The position numbers and the translations under genes were made by a program. The notes below the pieces were generated by a model. That model had not been told where the DNA came from and did no database searches. It saw only the letters and a list, made by a program, of their open reading frames with translations. This document shows, one piece after another, positions 1 to 9,842 of a stretch of DNA of 64,000 bases. The stretch is from assembly GCA_963920575.1 (NCBI GenBank), contig OY986973.1, forward strand, positions 496,001-560,000, read 5' to 3'. Origin of the DNA: Narthecium ossifragum. Its lineage: Eukaryota; Streptophyta; Magnoliopsida; Dioscoreales; Nartheciaceae. Position 1 is the first letter of the stretch. Every line of letters starts with the position of its first letter.

Positions 1-8
1 TCTGAATT

Positions 9-520
9 TTCTACAATTTGTTACAAATTTTTGAAGTTTGTACGCGTGTTTATATGTGTTTATACGCGTATTTATATGTGTTTCTACGCGTAGATCAGTA
101 GAAAATTTGTAAAAAATTATATGAAATTCATACAAATACAAAACGAGTTGGGTTAGAGAGTGTATCCAAGGATCTACAACTTTTATGTTCATCATAAAAC
201 GAGATTACAATCATACACACCGGAAAATATTTATTCAAAAATTTTATAAATTCTTACAATTTGTTACAAATTTTTGCAGTTTGTACGCGTGTTTATGCGT
301 GTATACGCGTATTTATATGTCTACGCGTAGATCAGTAGAAAATTTGTAAAAAATTGTACGAAAATCATACAAATACAAAACGAGTTGGGTTAGAGAGTGT
401 ATCCAAGGATCTACAACTTTTATGTTCATCACAAAACGAGATTACAATCATACACGCCGGAAAATCATCAGAAGTTTGTACGTATGTTTATATGTGTTTA
501 TACGCGTGTTTATATGTGTT
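9..520. repeat. Long-period tandem repeat, about 240 bp per unit
   Basis: A first unit starting near 9 is repeated from about 252 and a third, partial unit starts near 467. Each contains the stretch beginning TTTGTACGCGTGTTTAT, a TACGCGTAGATCAGTAGAAAA segment and a shared block ending in a CGGAAAAT motif. The second unit is shorter, about 215 bp. No protein family is visible; the reading frame at 354-605 lies wholly in repeat sequence. This looks like minisatellite-type or degenerate transposon DNA. The rest, up to about 995, holds AT-rich intergenic sequence without a feature I recognise. Confidence 0.75.
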
Positions 521-995
521 AGTCACATTAAATGTGATCGCATTAAATGGGATTGTCAGTCGCATTAAATGCCGCTGTATTCTTTTCTTTTTTTTAAAAG
601 AATAAAAAACTAAGATAGTGGCCACGTCATATAGCACCGGGGGCAATTTGGACTTTTTAGTGGCTCAGGGGCCTTGTTCTGCAAAAAAACAAGGGCAAAT
701 GTATTAAACCGACAAAAGTAAAGTTTAGGGGTACTAAAATGCAAAAAAATTCCGCTGATTAGCATGCTTTAATTTCTCAACAGCCGGGGTCATGCATGGA
801 AAACCAAGTCCCAGATTGTCTCTTTGTCAATATGAATAATTACTTCCTTTCGTTTGTTTCTATCTTATCATCCTACGTGCTGACACGACCAGTATTGTTT
901 CCAACTTCGGATGGCATATCGATGGACTCAACTCTCAAGGGTAAGGTTAAAAAAGAAAAAGAAAAATAAAAAGGAGACGTCCCGTAGTAGCATGC

Positions 996-2030
996 ATGCA
1001 GTTGATAAGCCCGTGTGAATTAAATACGAGGAAAGCGCACCTCTCTGAACTCTCTCCATCAGTTACTGTGTGCCCTCCATGGAGGTGCTATTCGCCATGG
1101 GCCAGCAAGAACAACAGTCAATTCCCTGCAGCTGATCACCTAGACGATGGCGTACGTCCTCCCAACCCCTCGGCGGCTGCTGGCCACGCACACGCCTTAA
1201 GCGCTCCTGCCGGAATCAATCACAACGTGGACGACGGACGACTACTGTCGAATCGTGTACTGGCCTGTGCCGCGACCCTCGATCGGGACAAACACGGCGG
1301 TGTTGAGCTGGCATTTCTCAAAGGCGGCGTCGTCGACGCCGGAGGAGGCGGAGGATACCACCATCCCCTTGGAGGTGTTCTTTGGGCGGTTCCGCAGCGG
1401 AATAATCAACTGCTTGTAGGGGCCCTTATGGGATCAGGTCCTCGAGTATTGGCATATCATTGATAACCCCCTTTTAACCCCGTACCAATAGGGAGTGACA
1501 TGTATCTTTTATTACCATTGACTTTGGTAATATACAATCAGCTACCTTATCTGTAGAGAAATGCCCTCTACCAGTGGTTGGAAACGCTGGTATAGCCCTA
1601 AACTGATCGTTGGCATAGCCTATACTAGCAATCAGCAAGCGTTTGTTGCTAACGGTGTCGGTATAGGCTATGTCAGCGGTTATGGAGACCGATGGTACGA
1701 TCAAACCGACCGCTGGTGGAGCTTCATCTACACCAGCGGCCACCATTAGCCCTGTTATTGAGTCCAAACAAGCGCTGGTATAACAACAACATAAGTGACC
1801 AATTGTGGCGACAAAAGTACTGGTATTGAACGAAGTGAATGCTAGTACAGGTCTCCTACTCCAGCGCTCATTGAAAAAGTGAGTATATATTGCCAAAAGA
1901 ACATGGCTTAATCCCTTATTCACAGGACGCCCCCTCAATCCCTTATGTATGGACATAACTGTTGGTATAGCAAAAAAATAACTGCTGGCTTTATATCCCT
2001 ATTATGAAAGGGAGAATCGCTGGCTGTTTT
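996..2030. other. Unassigned region, possibly subterminal DNA of a CACTA-like transposon
   Basis: No gene can be supported. An open frame at 996-1463 (plus) is GC-rich and low in complexity; the minus strand of the same stretch is also open in places, but I recognise no domain in either. From about 1550 to 2020 variants of a GCTGGTATA / ACCAGCGG motif recur in both orientations (for example near 1570, 1589, 1730 and 1773). This is reminiscent of the subterminal repeats of CACTA elements, but I see no CACTA termini or target duplication. Confidence is low. Confidence 0.2.
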
Positions 2031-2519
2031 CGTGGGATGCTTCCTTTTATGTTCCAATAATATCCTCCTCAGTCAAGTGTTCACAACACGAGCGCTCCAG
2101 GGCTTTTTCGTCTGCACCAAACCATCTCATGCGCCCCTTTCAGCTCGTTTGGAAACGAAGGAAACGAAAGCTACCACCCTCGTCGCCTTCCAAACGATCG
2201 ACTGGAAGGCAGAGATGGCTTGCGGGGCGTTTGAGGTGCTGCTTGTAGAGGCGAAGGGTGATGCACGACCAAATCCAGATCCAGACCTGACTGAGTCCGA
2301 TTCGGAGCAGCTCCCTAGGCGATCCGGTCGCGTTCGAACTCCATCCGTCCGACTCAGATCTCCGTACGACCGTGACTGTCAGATAGGCATAACTTTCGGC
2401 CCCGATGTCCGATCGGGGTGTGCGACCAGTCGATTCGACCGGCTCGACGAGCCCGACGAGATTCATGGGAGATCGAAGATCTCTCCATGACCTTGGCCTC
2501 CAAATCTCCAGATTCCTTT

Positions 2520-3000
2520 TTCTTATGGTTTAAAATTCCGTTTTAGTGAAAAACTTTTCTTTAGGCGGTTTATCGGTCTTTCTATTTTTAGCAGGTTTCT
2601 TATTTCTAGTCGGCTTTCTTCTCCTTAATTCCGGGTTTAGTTGAGTTAAGTCCGGTTTGAGTCCATGTTTGAGTGGGTCTCCTCAACATATAAAAGGAGT
2701 TTTAGGGTTTGTAATGGACACCTTTTGATGAATAAGAATTAGGGTTTGTTTTCTCCTCTTTGAGAAATCTGGTTGTCTCTCTCATAGAGAGGTCGGTTGT
2801 CTCTCCCGACGAGAGGTTCACGTTTAACCTGCGCCAAAGGATCGCGAGATCACCGGTTCTTTCTTGGTTCTCATCTATTGATCAATTTCGTATATAAGTG
2901 CTAAGGGTTGAAATCTTTTGCCAAAAAGAGCGTTTTGTTGTGAATATTTTTTAAAGATCTATAGATCTAGGACGAGGTATTGATCGTAGCCCTTTCTTTA
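2520..3000. mobile_element. LTR-like fragment
   Basis: This gene-free stretch has the composition of a retrotransposon LTR on the plus strand: a TATA-like ATATAAAAGG at about 2690, followed by a run containing AGGGTTTGTAATGG and AATAAGAATTAGGGTTTG, and CT-rich repeats with GAGAGGT motifs. I did not find clear TG...CA ends, a target duplication or internal coding sequence, so the assignment is tentative and it could be ordinary intergenic DNA. Confidence 0.25.
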
Positions 3001-3239
3001 GAAAGTCCGGTGGCTTCAAAGGGGCCTAGTGGTAATTGCCTTAATCATCTGTTTCGTGTCATCGTTACTAGATTCTGCTGATTTCATGAGATTGGTGGTT
3101 CTTTTTCCATTGCAAGATTGGATTTTGATGCATTGGGTGCATTTTAGTGGGAAATTTGAGTCATGGGTAACTGGGATTTTAAGCAAACGAGCATTGGTTT
3201 GATGGTACAATCGATTTGTATCCAACCAGTCTTATGTCT

Positions 3240-3442
3240 GACATCTGTTTGAGACAATGGTCGAATGTAAACCAACACTGAAGCCTGAGATTAAAGGCTT
3301 TAAATTTAATGCTGAAAATGAAGACTAAAAACCATCACAAATATATAGCTAAGCCATGCTTAATATCCCACTTTTGCATAGAGTTAGTTTACATATCCAA
3401 AACACTAGTCCAAGTAATGCTTCTGTATAACATGTCCGTCCA
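3240..3442 (-). other. 3' flank of LecRK copy A, shared with copy D
   Basis: Aligned by eye this stretch matches about 22650-22821, the sequence downstream of copy D, including the shared start AACCAACACTGAAGCCTGAG. The duplication that made A and D therefore included the 3' flank and not just the coding sequence. Copy B has a different 3' flank. Confidence 0.6.
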
Positions 3443-5479
3443 TCACCGGCTGCCGGAGAGAACAGAGGCTGTCACCGTGGAAGAAGAAGAAGGATACGAT
3501 AAAAGATAGTCATCAAACCCCTCATTATGGAGAAATGGGAGCATGCTACCTCTCAAGTACATAGGAGACAGCTCAGGCAGTGGCACTTGGCCATCCAAGT
3601 ACTGCATCACTTGCCTCATGCTCGGACGAGCAACTGGGAGCGGATGAGAACAGAGCAACCCCAACTTCAGCACCAGCTCCAGCTCCTCCACCACGTACTC
3701 ATCACCTAGTCTTGGATCTCTCGTCTCCTGCAATGCACCCCTCCGTCAGTTCTCCACCACCCACTCCACCAAAATATGGTCCTCTTGTTGTGAACTAGCC
3801 TTCACAGGCCTCCGCCCGCAGACGACCTCAAGAAGGAAAGCTCCAAATGCAAACACATCGGTGAGGGTCGTCACCCTTCCACTTGTGGCCAGCTCCGGCG
3901 CGAGATAGCCCATCGTCCCGACGATATGCGTCGTGTTGGAATCGGCGCCGTGATCATACAGTCTAGCAAGTCCAAAATCTCCCAGTCTCCCATTCATTTC
4001 GACATCCAGCAGCACATTGCTAGCTTTGATATCTCTATGGATCACCACCTGCTCCCACTCTTCATGCAAGTAGAGAAGTCCGGAAGCCACCCCTTTAATG
4101 ATACGAAACCTCCGAGACCAGTCCAGAGTTGGCATACTGGTATCATGCAGGTATTTGTCTAGGCTGCCATTAGGCATGAAGTCATACACCAAAAGGAGCT
4201 CCCCTTTGCGCCGGCAGTAGCCCAAGAGCAGCACTAAGTTCCGGTGCCGGAGCCGGCCGATGCTGACTATCTCGGCTATGAACTCCTTCATCCCCTGTCT
4301 CGATTCATGGGAAACTCTCTTGACTGCAACCTCCAGTTCAGAACCTGGTAACAGTCCTTTGTACACCCTGCCGAAGCCCCCGATGCCGAGAAGCTGCTTC
4401 CCCCTGAATCCGTGCGTCACCCGGAATAGATCTTTGTATTTGAACCGATGGGGACCGTACTCCATCTCCCAATCTTCCAGCAACTCCGCGTACATTTTTT
4501 GCCTCCTGACGATGTAGATGGCTCCGCCGACCATCAACAGTATGATTCCTGCCCCAACAAAGGGTAGCCATACTATTAATCTGTTAGAATCCCCCCTGCT
4601 TTCACTAGTCTCAGGGAGCGAAGGAAGTGATGCGAGATCAAGAGCTCGGGCTGGGCCATTCATCTTGAAGCTCCAGCCGAGGATGTAATGAGAGCTTTTA
4701 AATAAGCCAGTCGATGAAGAGAAACCAACATACATGGGATCCGTTATAATGGTTGACAGATCAATTGTAGACGATAAGAGAGGGCGTTCAGGCTTCGACA
4801 CGTTGATGGGGCTTAAGGTGACGTTAAGCTGCATTGCCTGGCCGTCGTAATCCATCCATACTTGCATCGGCTGGCCGCTCATCAGGCTCAAGTTTGTGAA
4901 CCCGGTGGTGGCGTTGACATAATATCCGGCATGGTGGGATGCGTTGGATCTGAGACCGTTGATGTCGATGCCGACATGGTCGTCGTCGATGTCTTGGAAT
5001 TCAAAGTTTTGATACGTGTCGAGCTCGACACCCACCACATGATTGCTCGAATTGCCATTGTCATTGGTGTTGAAGAGGCCTGCGTACTGGGTATCTAGAG
5101 CTTTAGAGAAGTCCGTGGAAGGAGAGAGGACGAAGACGATCAGACCGGGGCCGCCGATGCCTTCCACTTCCGAGAGGATGGCGAGCACGAAGGTGGTCGA
5201 GAAGGAGAAGACTTGGTCGCCGCCCGGAGGCTTGCGGAAGTGAAGCGGCACCGGGTAGAAGGCGTGGCCCTTCATCTTCCTCGTGAGGTTGGCGAGTGCG
5301 AGGAGGCCATTGGAGGTGATCGAAGCGATGCCGTCAAGGGTCAAGTTGGCGCCGGTGAATCCGTTGAAGACGAATTCATCTTGGTTTGCTGCTGCGAGAT
5401 TGATCCGGAGAAGGAAACAGATCAAGAGCTTCAACCGCATGGCTCTGTTTAGTTTGCAACAGAGTGGAACAATGGTCAT
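3443..5479 (-). pseudogene. LecRK copy A: L-type lectin receptor-like kinase with one in-frame stop
   Basis: This is an intronless, otherwise full-length copy (679 codons) of the array's receptor kinase. Translation from the ATG at 5479 gives signal peptide, legume-lectin domain, transmembrane helix and kinase with intact GIGGFGRVYKG loop, VAVKR lysine, HRDIKASN loop, DFG and APE. At 3746-3748 the codon is TGA where every paralog has the Trp of the ENWRRG motif. The frame continues unbroken to the normal C-terminus at 3443. The stop removes about 100 residues, from subdomain X to the tail, so a kinase made from it would lack the end of its C-lobe. Only one base differs from a Trp codon, so the lesion is recent, or could be an assembly or read error. 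The rest shows no frameshift. A small possibility is that the truncated receptor is still expressed. Confidence 0.85.
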
Positions 5480-5823
5480 CCTAGCTCTGTGGTTTCAGGG
5501 CTTTTTTCCCCGTACGTGCTATTGGACTGAGAGATGACCGACCGTGAGCAACTTACTGGGATTTTATGGACTGCCAACTTTTATCTGCTCATGAAAGGCT
5601 AACCTTTTGACGAACTTGATTTTGATCTTTCACGGACGATAATAGATAAAGATCTTCGATCCATGCACACCGAATGCACGTTTGATGCGGCGGCGCCGTG
5701 AGATAGCCAAGTGGCAAGCCATATCAGCCTAAATGGGGGCATATGGAACTTGGTTTTCTTTTAAATCTATTCAAAATCCACTGAAATTCATATGTTAAAT
5801 TATTAAGAATGGAAAATAGGAAT

Positions 5824-6203
5824 TGTTGTGCATTGGATGTCTTTGGATTATGTCGCAGGCTCGACTATGATATACTACACATAGTTAATGGGGTCCGGGG
5901 CAACCCCCGACGGGGGTTTTCAGGGTAGCGCCTCCGGAAGTTAAATGAATTTTAGGATTTGTTTTAACTGATCCAGCCTATTTTGTCTTTACATCCGACC
6001 CGGATTTGGTTATGTATGGAGAAGTATAAATACTCATGTAACATGTGATTAGGGTTAAAGATAAGACATATTGGAGCGGCCGTGAGATTGAGAGATTCAT
6101 TCCTACTAAATCATGTAAATATTGTGTCTCTGCGTTTCTTTCTATTTCATTTTTCTTTTTACCGTGTGTGGTTGCTATCGTATGAATGTGTTTATTATCA
6201 ACA
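5824..6203 (+). mobile_element. Solo LTR, 380 bp, copia-like, in the LecRK A upstream region
   Basis: The element begins TGTTGTGC and ends TATCAACA, the TG...CA form of an LTR, and is flanked by the 5-bp direct repeat GGAAT (5819-5823 and 6204-6208). The homologous region of copy B has one GGAAT and no insertion (14131-14135), an empty site. A TATA-like motif GTATAAATA near 6024-6032 suits a plus-strand LTR promoter. There is no internal coding region or second LTR, so it is a solo LTR left by recombination. A shortened version of the same insertion sits at 20346-20575. Confidence 0.85.
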
Positions 6204-6256
6204 GGAATTAAATGATAATTGGGTCAAAAAAATTCCATGAGCCCAGCATAAGTAGA

Positions 6257-6297
6257 CTGCACACTTGACGTCGGCGCTCGCCACATCAAGTGTGCAG
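6257..6297. repeat. Near-perfect hairpin, about 41 bp
   Basis: CTGCACACTTGA (6257-6268) and its exact reverse complement (6286-6297) flank an inner part that also pairs imperfectly, leaving a very short loop. The same hairpin is kept at about 20627-20667 in the upstream DNA of copy C. In copy B only the left arm survives, altered, near 14185, next to the inverted LecRK fragment. Function unknown. Confidence 0.7.
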
Positions 6298-6539
6298 AAT
6301 ACACACCTATCATGACATCATATCTATAACGGAGATCAACTTTATAAACCTGTATCCAATAGTTGAAATCGATTCAACTCAAGATCCAAGGATGGACATT
6401 GAAAAAACGTGAATAGAATTGAAATTATAACTGAAAAAACGATGACAGATAGAAACGAGCGAGGTGACACGGGCCGCACAAGTCACATATAACAAGTGGC
6501 TAAAACTCATCCAACCATTTTTGAGAAAATTAGATGATA

Positions 6540-6840
6540 AAAGACACCTTCATGGACGAGGAAATCTTCAAACGTCATCTTTGCTGGTCACCAGAAACCT
6601 GTGACGACGGTGAATTTCCTGCGACATCCGGCATCCAGCCGACGTGAAAATGGACGTATAATAGAAATGACCCCCCACAGACAGAGGAGCTTTGACAGTA
6701 ACATACACGATACATAGTAAATTGGACGCTGACGGCTAATGGACCGCCAACAAAGGAGCTTTCACAGTTCATTAGTGCATATATGATGCATAATTCTTCC
6801 CTGGAATTAAATTTGATCCCTAACGCTCCCACATCTTAAT
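6540..6840. repeat. LecRK upstream module (copy behind A)
   Basis: This stretch includes CACCAGAAACCTGTGA at about 6591 and CAGAGGAGCTTTGACAGTAAC, and recurs behind C (20890-21260), E (30230-30540), F (34660-35060) and, in part, G (40130-40430). It recurs in inverted form near 14395-14560, 18240-18660 and 25440-25760. Reading frames in it differ between copies and are broken, so I read it as duplicated promoter-distal DNA and not as a gene. Confidence 0.7.
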
Positions 6841-7179
6841 CAAATTTGATTAGGAAAATGAAAGGATAGCTGAAGGTTATGAGTAATTAGCAAGACAAAT
6901 AGCAACGGAGAAGACCATATGAAAGAGCAAAGAATATTGAATTTGTGATTATTAAAGGGAGGTTTGAATTCATAACCTCTGCTCTGATATACACTTTAAC
7001 CACTTAATCTAAAAACTTAAGCATTTAGAAAATAGAGAGTTAATAGATATATAGTCTAACAATATAAAACTCTCCAGCCTATAGCAGAAGCGGCGAAGCC
7101 CCTCTTGCCGGAGCTCAAACCACTGCGGAAAGCGGTCTCGCTGCTGGCCGGAGATCCGATCTCACCATCGACGTCGCTA

Positions 7180-7910
7180 CAGGGCCGACCCAACCATAAG
7201 GCCACTTAGGCAGTCGCCTAGGGCCCCGGGTTAGAAGAGGGCCCTAAATGCAAGGATTTAATGAATTCAAACATTAATTATAACTTTAATAACATGATTA
7301 ATCTACTACACAACATTCTCAAGTTAAACAAAGGGCCTCCAAATTTAATGCCACAAAAGGTAATATGAAATTTAAGGCATGCTTAATAGCTCTCAAATCC
7401 TAAATTAGAAAGTGGGGCCCATAAGATTTATGTTGATTGTTCCAAAAGGTAATAGCTAATCTAACGCATCTGTTAAACACTATTCTAAAAAAAATTAAGA
7501 AATAAATGGTGGTTTGTGACAAGTTTAGAGCTATTTGATCATTTAGCCTATTTTGTCATTTTTTTACTTTTCTATTAATTCTCTACTCAATCTTTTTACC
7601 GTCTTACTTATCCTCAAAATATATGTTTCGATCTCTCCATCTCTATTATGGCTTGAACCTATTTTCTATACTTAATACATGCATGCCCATCTATCTTTCC
7701 GTTATCTTTTGATTTCACGTTCTTACTCGGCTGTTCTTTTTGAAACTTGACAAATTGTTGCTCCAGTTTATGGTATAATATAAAAAATATAAAACTTCAT
7801 TAACAATTTAACAATTTAGAATATTTTTTTTAAAAAATAAATATAATAATTACTTTATTTTATTTAACATTAATTTTGTGAGGGCCCCAGTTTGCATTAG
7901 GCCGGCCCTG
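7180..7910. mobile_element. Non-autonomous hAT-type element, 731 bp
   Basis: The element starts CAGGGCCGACCC and ends GGCCGGCCCTG, imperfect terminal inverted repeats of the hAT kind, and is flanked by the 8-bp direct repeat CGTCGCTA (7172-7179 and 7911-7918). The duplicated block at 21632-21639 has one CGTCGCTA and uninterrupted flanking sequence, a natural empty site. The interior is AT-rich and has no long open frame, so it encodes no transposase. An inner copy of the subterminal motif (AGGGCCC) lies close to both ends. Confidence 0.9.
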
Positions 7911-8164
7911 CGTCGCTATCTTCTGTCTCCTTTCTCGATTGATGCAACTCCTGGGCTGGATGGATCGGTTCGTGGATACTATATATAGAGTTAAAAGGTG
8001 AAGGATCTAAGTGGTCTAGATAAGGCCCATCAGCCCAAAGTTTTAATCATGCACTGAGTCATATATAATGTTGATTTTGAATCTACTGTCACCCGGTATT
8101 TAATCCAATTGTATCGGATGATTCTCAATTTGTTGATCCTGAGTAGTATCTAATTGACGCTACC

Positions 8165-8390
8165 CAAAGCAATTTAACAAGCAATCGATGAAATAAAATA
8201 CAAACTTAGAAGAAGAAGGAAAATTATGGAATCAAATATGAGTCGATCAGTCACTGTAAAAGTAATAGACTTGACTTGACTAACAAGGCAATGCAACATG
8301 GCAGGCCAGCTACGAGCAATAAATGCTGTTCTAGAAAACCTCAAGTCCCATGACACCAATCTCATATCACTATGGTTATATCATCATGTA
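8165..8390. repeat. Inverted repeat partner of 25030-25236
   Basis: Reverse-complementing this stretch gives the DNA just upstream of LecRK D: the shared core includes GCAATGCAACATG (as CATGTTGCATTGC at about 25108), the GAGCAATAAATGCTGTTCT segment and the GACTTGACT region. Orientation relative to the adjacent LecRK genes is opposite at the two sites. I see no gene in it; the frame at 8174-8365 is not conserved. Confidence 0.75.
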
Positions 8391-9250
8391 TTGTGACCCC
8401 AACTTGTTAGCAATTGATCAAAAAACAAGTAATAGATCGAAATGTCTCAACAATCTGGCCCAACCCGACCTCGTGACCTAAACCATATATCCCGGTAAAT
8501 AAGAAAGTACAATCGACTCGAATCCCGGTAAATGAGAGTTCAATTCTTCGTTAAGAGGATTTTTCCCTTCTATTAATCAAAAGACATTCACCGATCCAAA
8601 GTAAAAAGATTTAAATACTTTCGTAAAAATAAACTCATAAAAACGTGAGAGAATCGGTTAGGGTCCAAAACATCCCCCTTATTTGTCAGTAAGTTCAGAC
8701 AATGTTTTTTTCATGACTTAAGTACAATTTAGGAAGAAAATGACACAAATACCTTTCATCTTGTACCTCCTCTCCTCCTCTCTCTCTCCGGTAACCCTCC
8801 TCCTTCACCACCGCTCCACCCTCAGACCACCCTGACGCCATCCCAACTGACCACCATCTTCCTTACCACCCCGCGACTCCACCTCAGCCGTTCTCGTCAC
8901 CATTTGCTGTCTCCGACGACCTCCTCGACGCCCCCAAACCCGCAACCACCATCCAAGCACCACCAAATAGCCACCTCAAGCCATGAGGCCTCCTTCAACC
9001 ACTCCCATCACCATTCAAGACCTCCATCACCTCCATAAAGGCCCCACGACCTTAGGTGCCGCTCCTCCACCATCCAACCTCGTCTCTGGCGCTACCCATG
9101 CCCATCCAAACCCCCACCACATTCCTTGAAGGCCCTCGTTGCCGACTTGACTGCCTTCAAACCCTCTCGAGGTTACATGAAGACATCCCATGACCTTCTC
9201 GAGCAATCCCAGGTGTCGGCGATCCCCAAACGGCTGCCGATCACCCTCCT
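8391..9250. other. Intergenic, no gene seen; CT/CCA-rich from 8760
   Basis: AT-rich to about 8755, then a low-complexity C-rich stretch (CCTCCTCTCCTCC and CACCACC runs). Open frames occur on both strands, as expected from the composition, and none shows a recognisable domain. Confidence 0.5.
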
Positions 9251-9518
9251 CAAACTTCACCGATGCCGCCCCTTGTCGAATCCATCATCTACGCCACCCA
9301 TCACCTCGATCCGACATGGTGGATTGACTCACCAGCCACTCACGACCTCTCCTCAACTTTTCTCTTTTTCATTTTTCTCCTCCTCAAACTTCACCGATGC
9401 CGCCCCTTGCTGGATCCACCATCTACGCCGCCCATCACCCTCGATCCGACATGGTGGATTGACACACCAGCCACCAACGACCTCTCCTCCACTTTTCTCT
9501 TTTTCATTTTTATCTTTT
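9251..9518 (+). repeat. Two-copy tandem duplication, 134-bp period
   Basis: The unit beginning CAAACTTCACCGATGCCGCC at 9251 is repeated from 9385, with the GATCCGACATGGTGGATTGA and TTTTCTCTTTTTCATTTTT segments in the same order and only a few substitutions. The period, 134, is not a multiple of three, so the open frames here shift between copies; this argues against a repeated protein domain. Confidence 0.85.
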
Positions 9519-9842
9519 CTACTCTTTGCACCTCCGTATCCAGCACCGCAGCGGCTGAGAATGGATGAGACAGACCTCCGGTAGACCTCTTATCACACCC
9601 CGATCCAGAAAACCCATCTAGATCGGGGCATGAGCTAACTAAATTCCAACATGAGGTGCACAATTACATATCCAAATCCACGACAAATTTGAACAAAATT
9701 AAATATAAGGAATTAAAGTGATCACCTAGCTATTACAACCTTTGAACACAGAATTTAGAGAAAACACCATTTCTCATTGATCACCAAATAAAGGTTATAC
9801 ATGAATATGTCCTCAAATCTCAAAACTGTAAATAAAGTAGTA

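Larger units (their letters stand above)
5301..8136. repeat. Segmental duplication, upstream of LecRK A (partner 19823-22065)
   Basis: The 5' end of copy A and its upstream DNA are repeated beside the truncated copy C. From 5301-5823 against 19823-20345 I find no mismatch or gap in 523 bases. Beyond that the two remain alignable, with scattered substitutions, to near 8136 / 22065. The differences include insertions described separately: the LTR at 5824 is shared but shortened in the partner, and the hAT-like element at 7180 is present here only. The pair shows that C once formed part of a full block like A. Confidence 0.9.

Noticed and set aside
996..1463. A 155-codon gene
   Set aside because: Composition is skewed, no motif or family is recognisable, there is no sign of splicing or conservation, and repeats adjoin it.
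3926..5537. Series of 60-90 codon open frames on the plus strand opposite LecRK copies, repeated in B, D, E, F and G
   Set aside because: They are antisense shadows of a conserved coding sequence; their conservation follows from the kinase and lectin codons and they start at different places in each copy.
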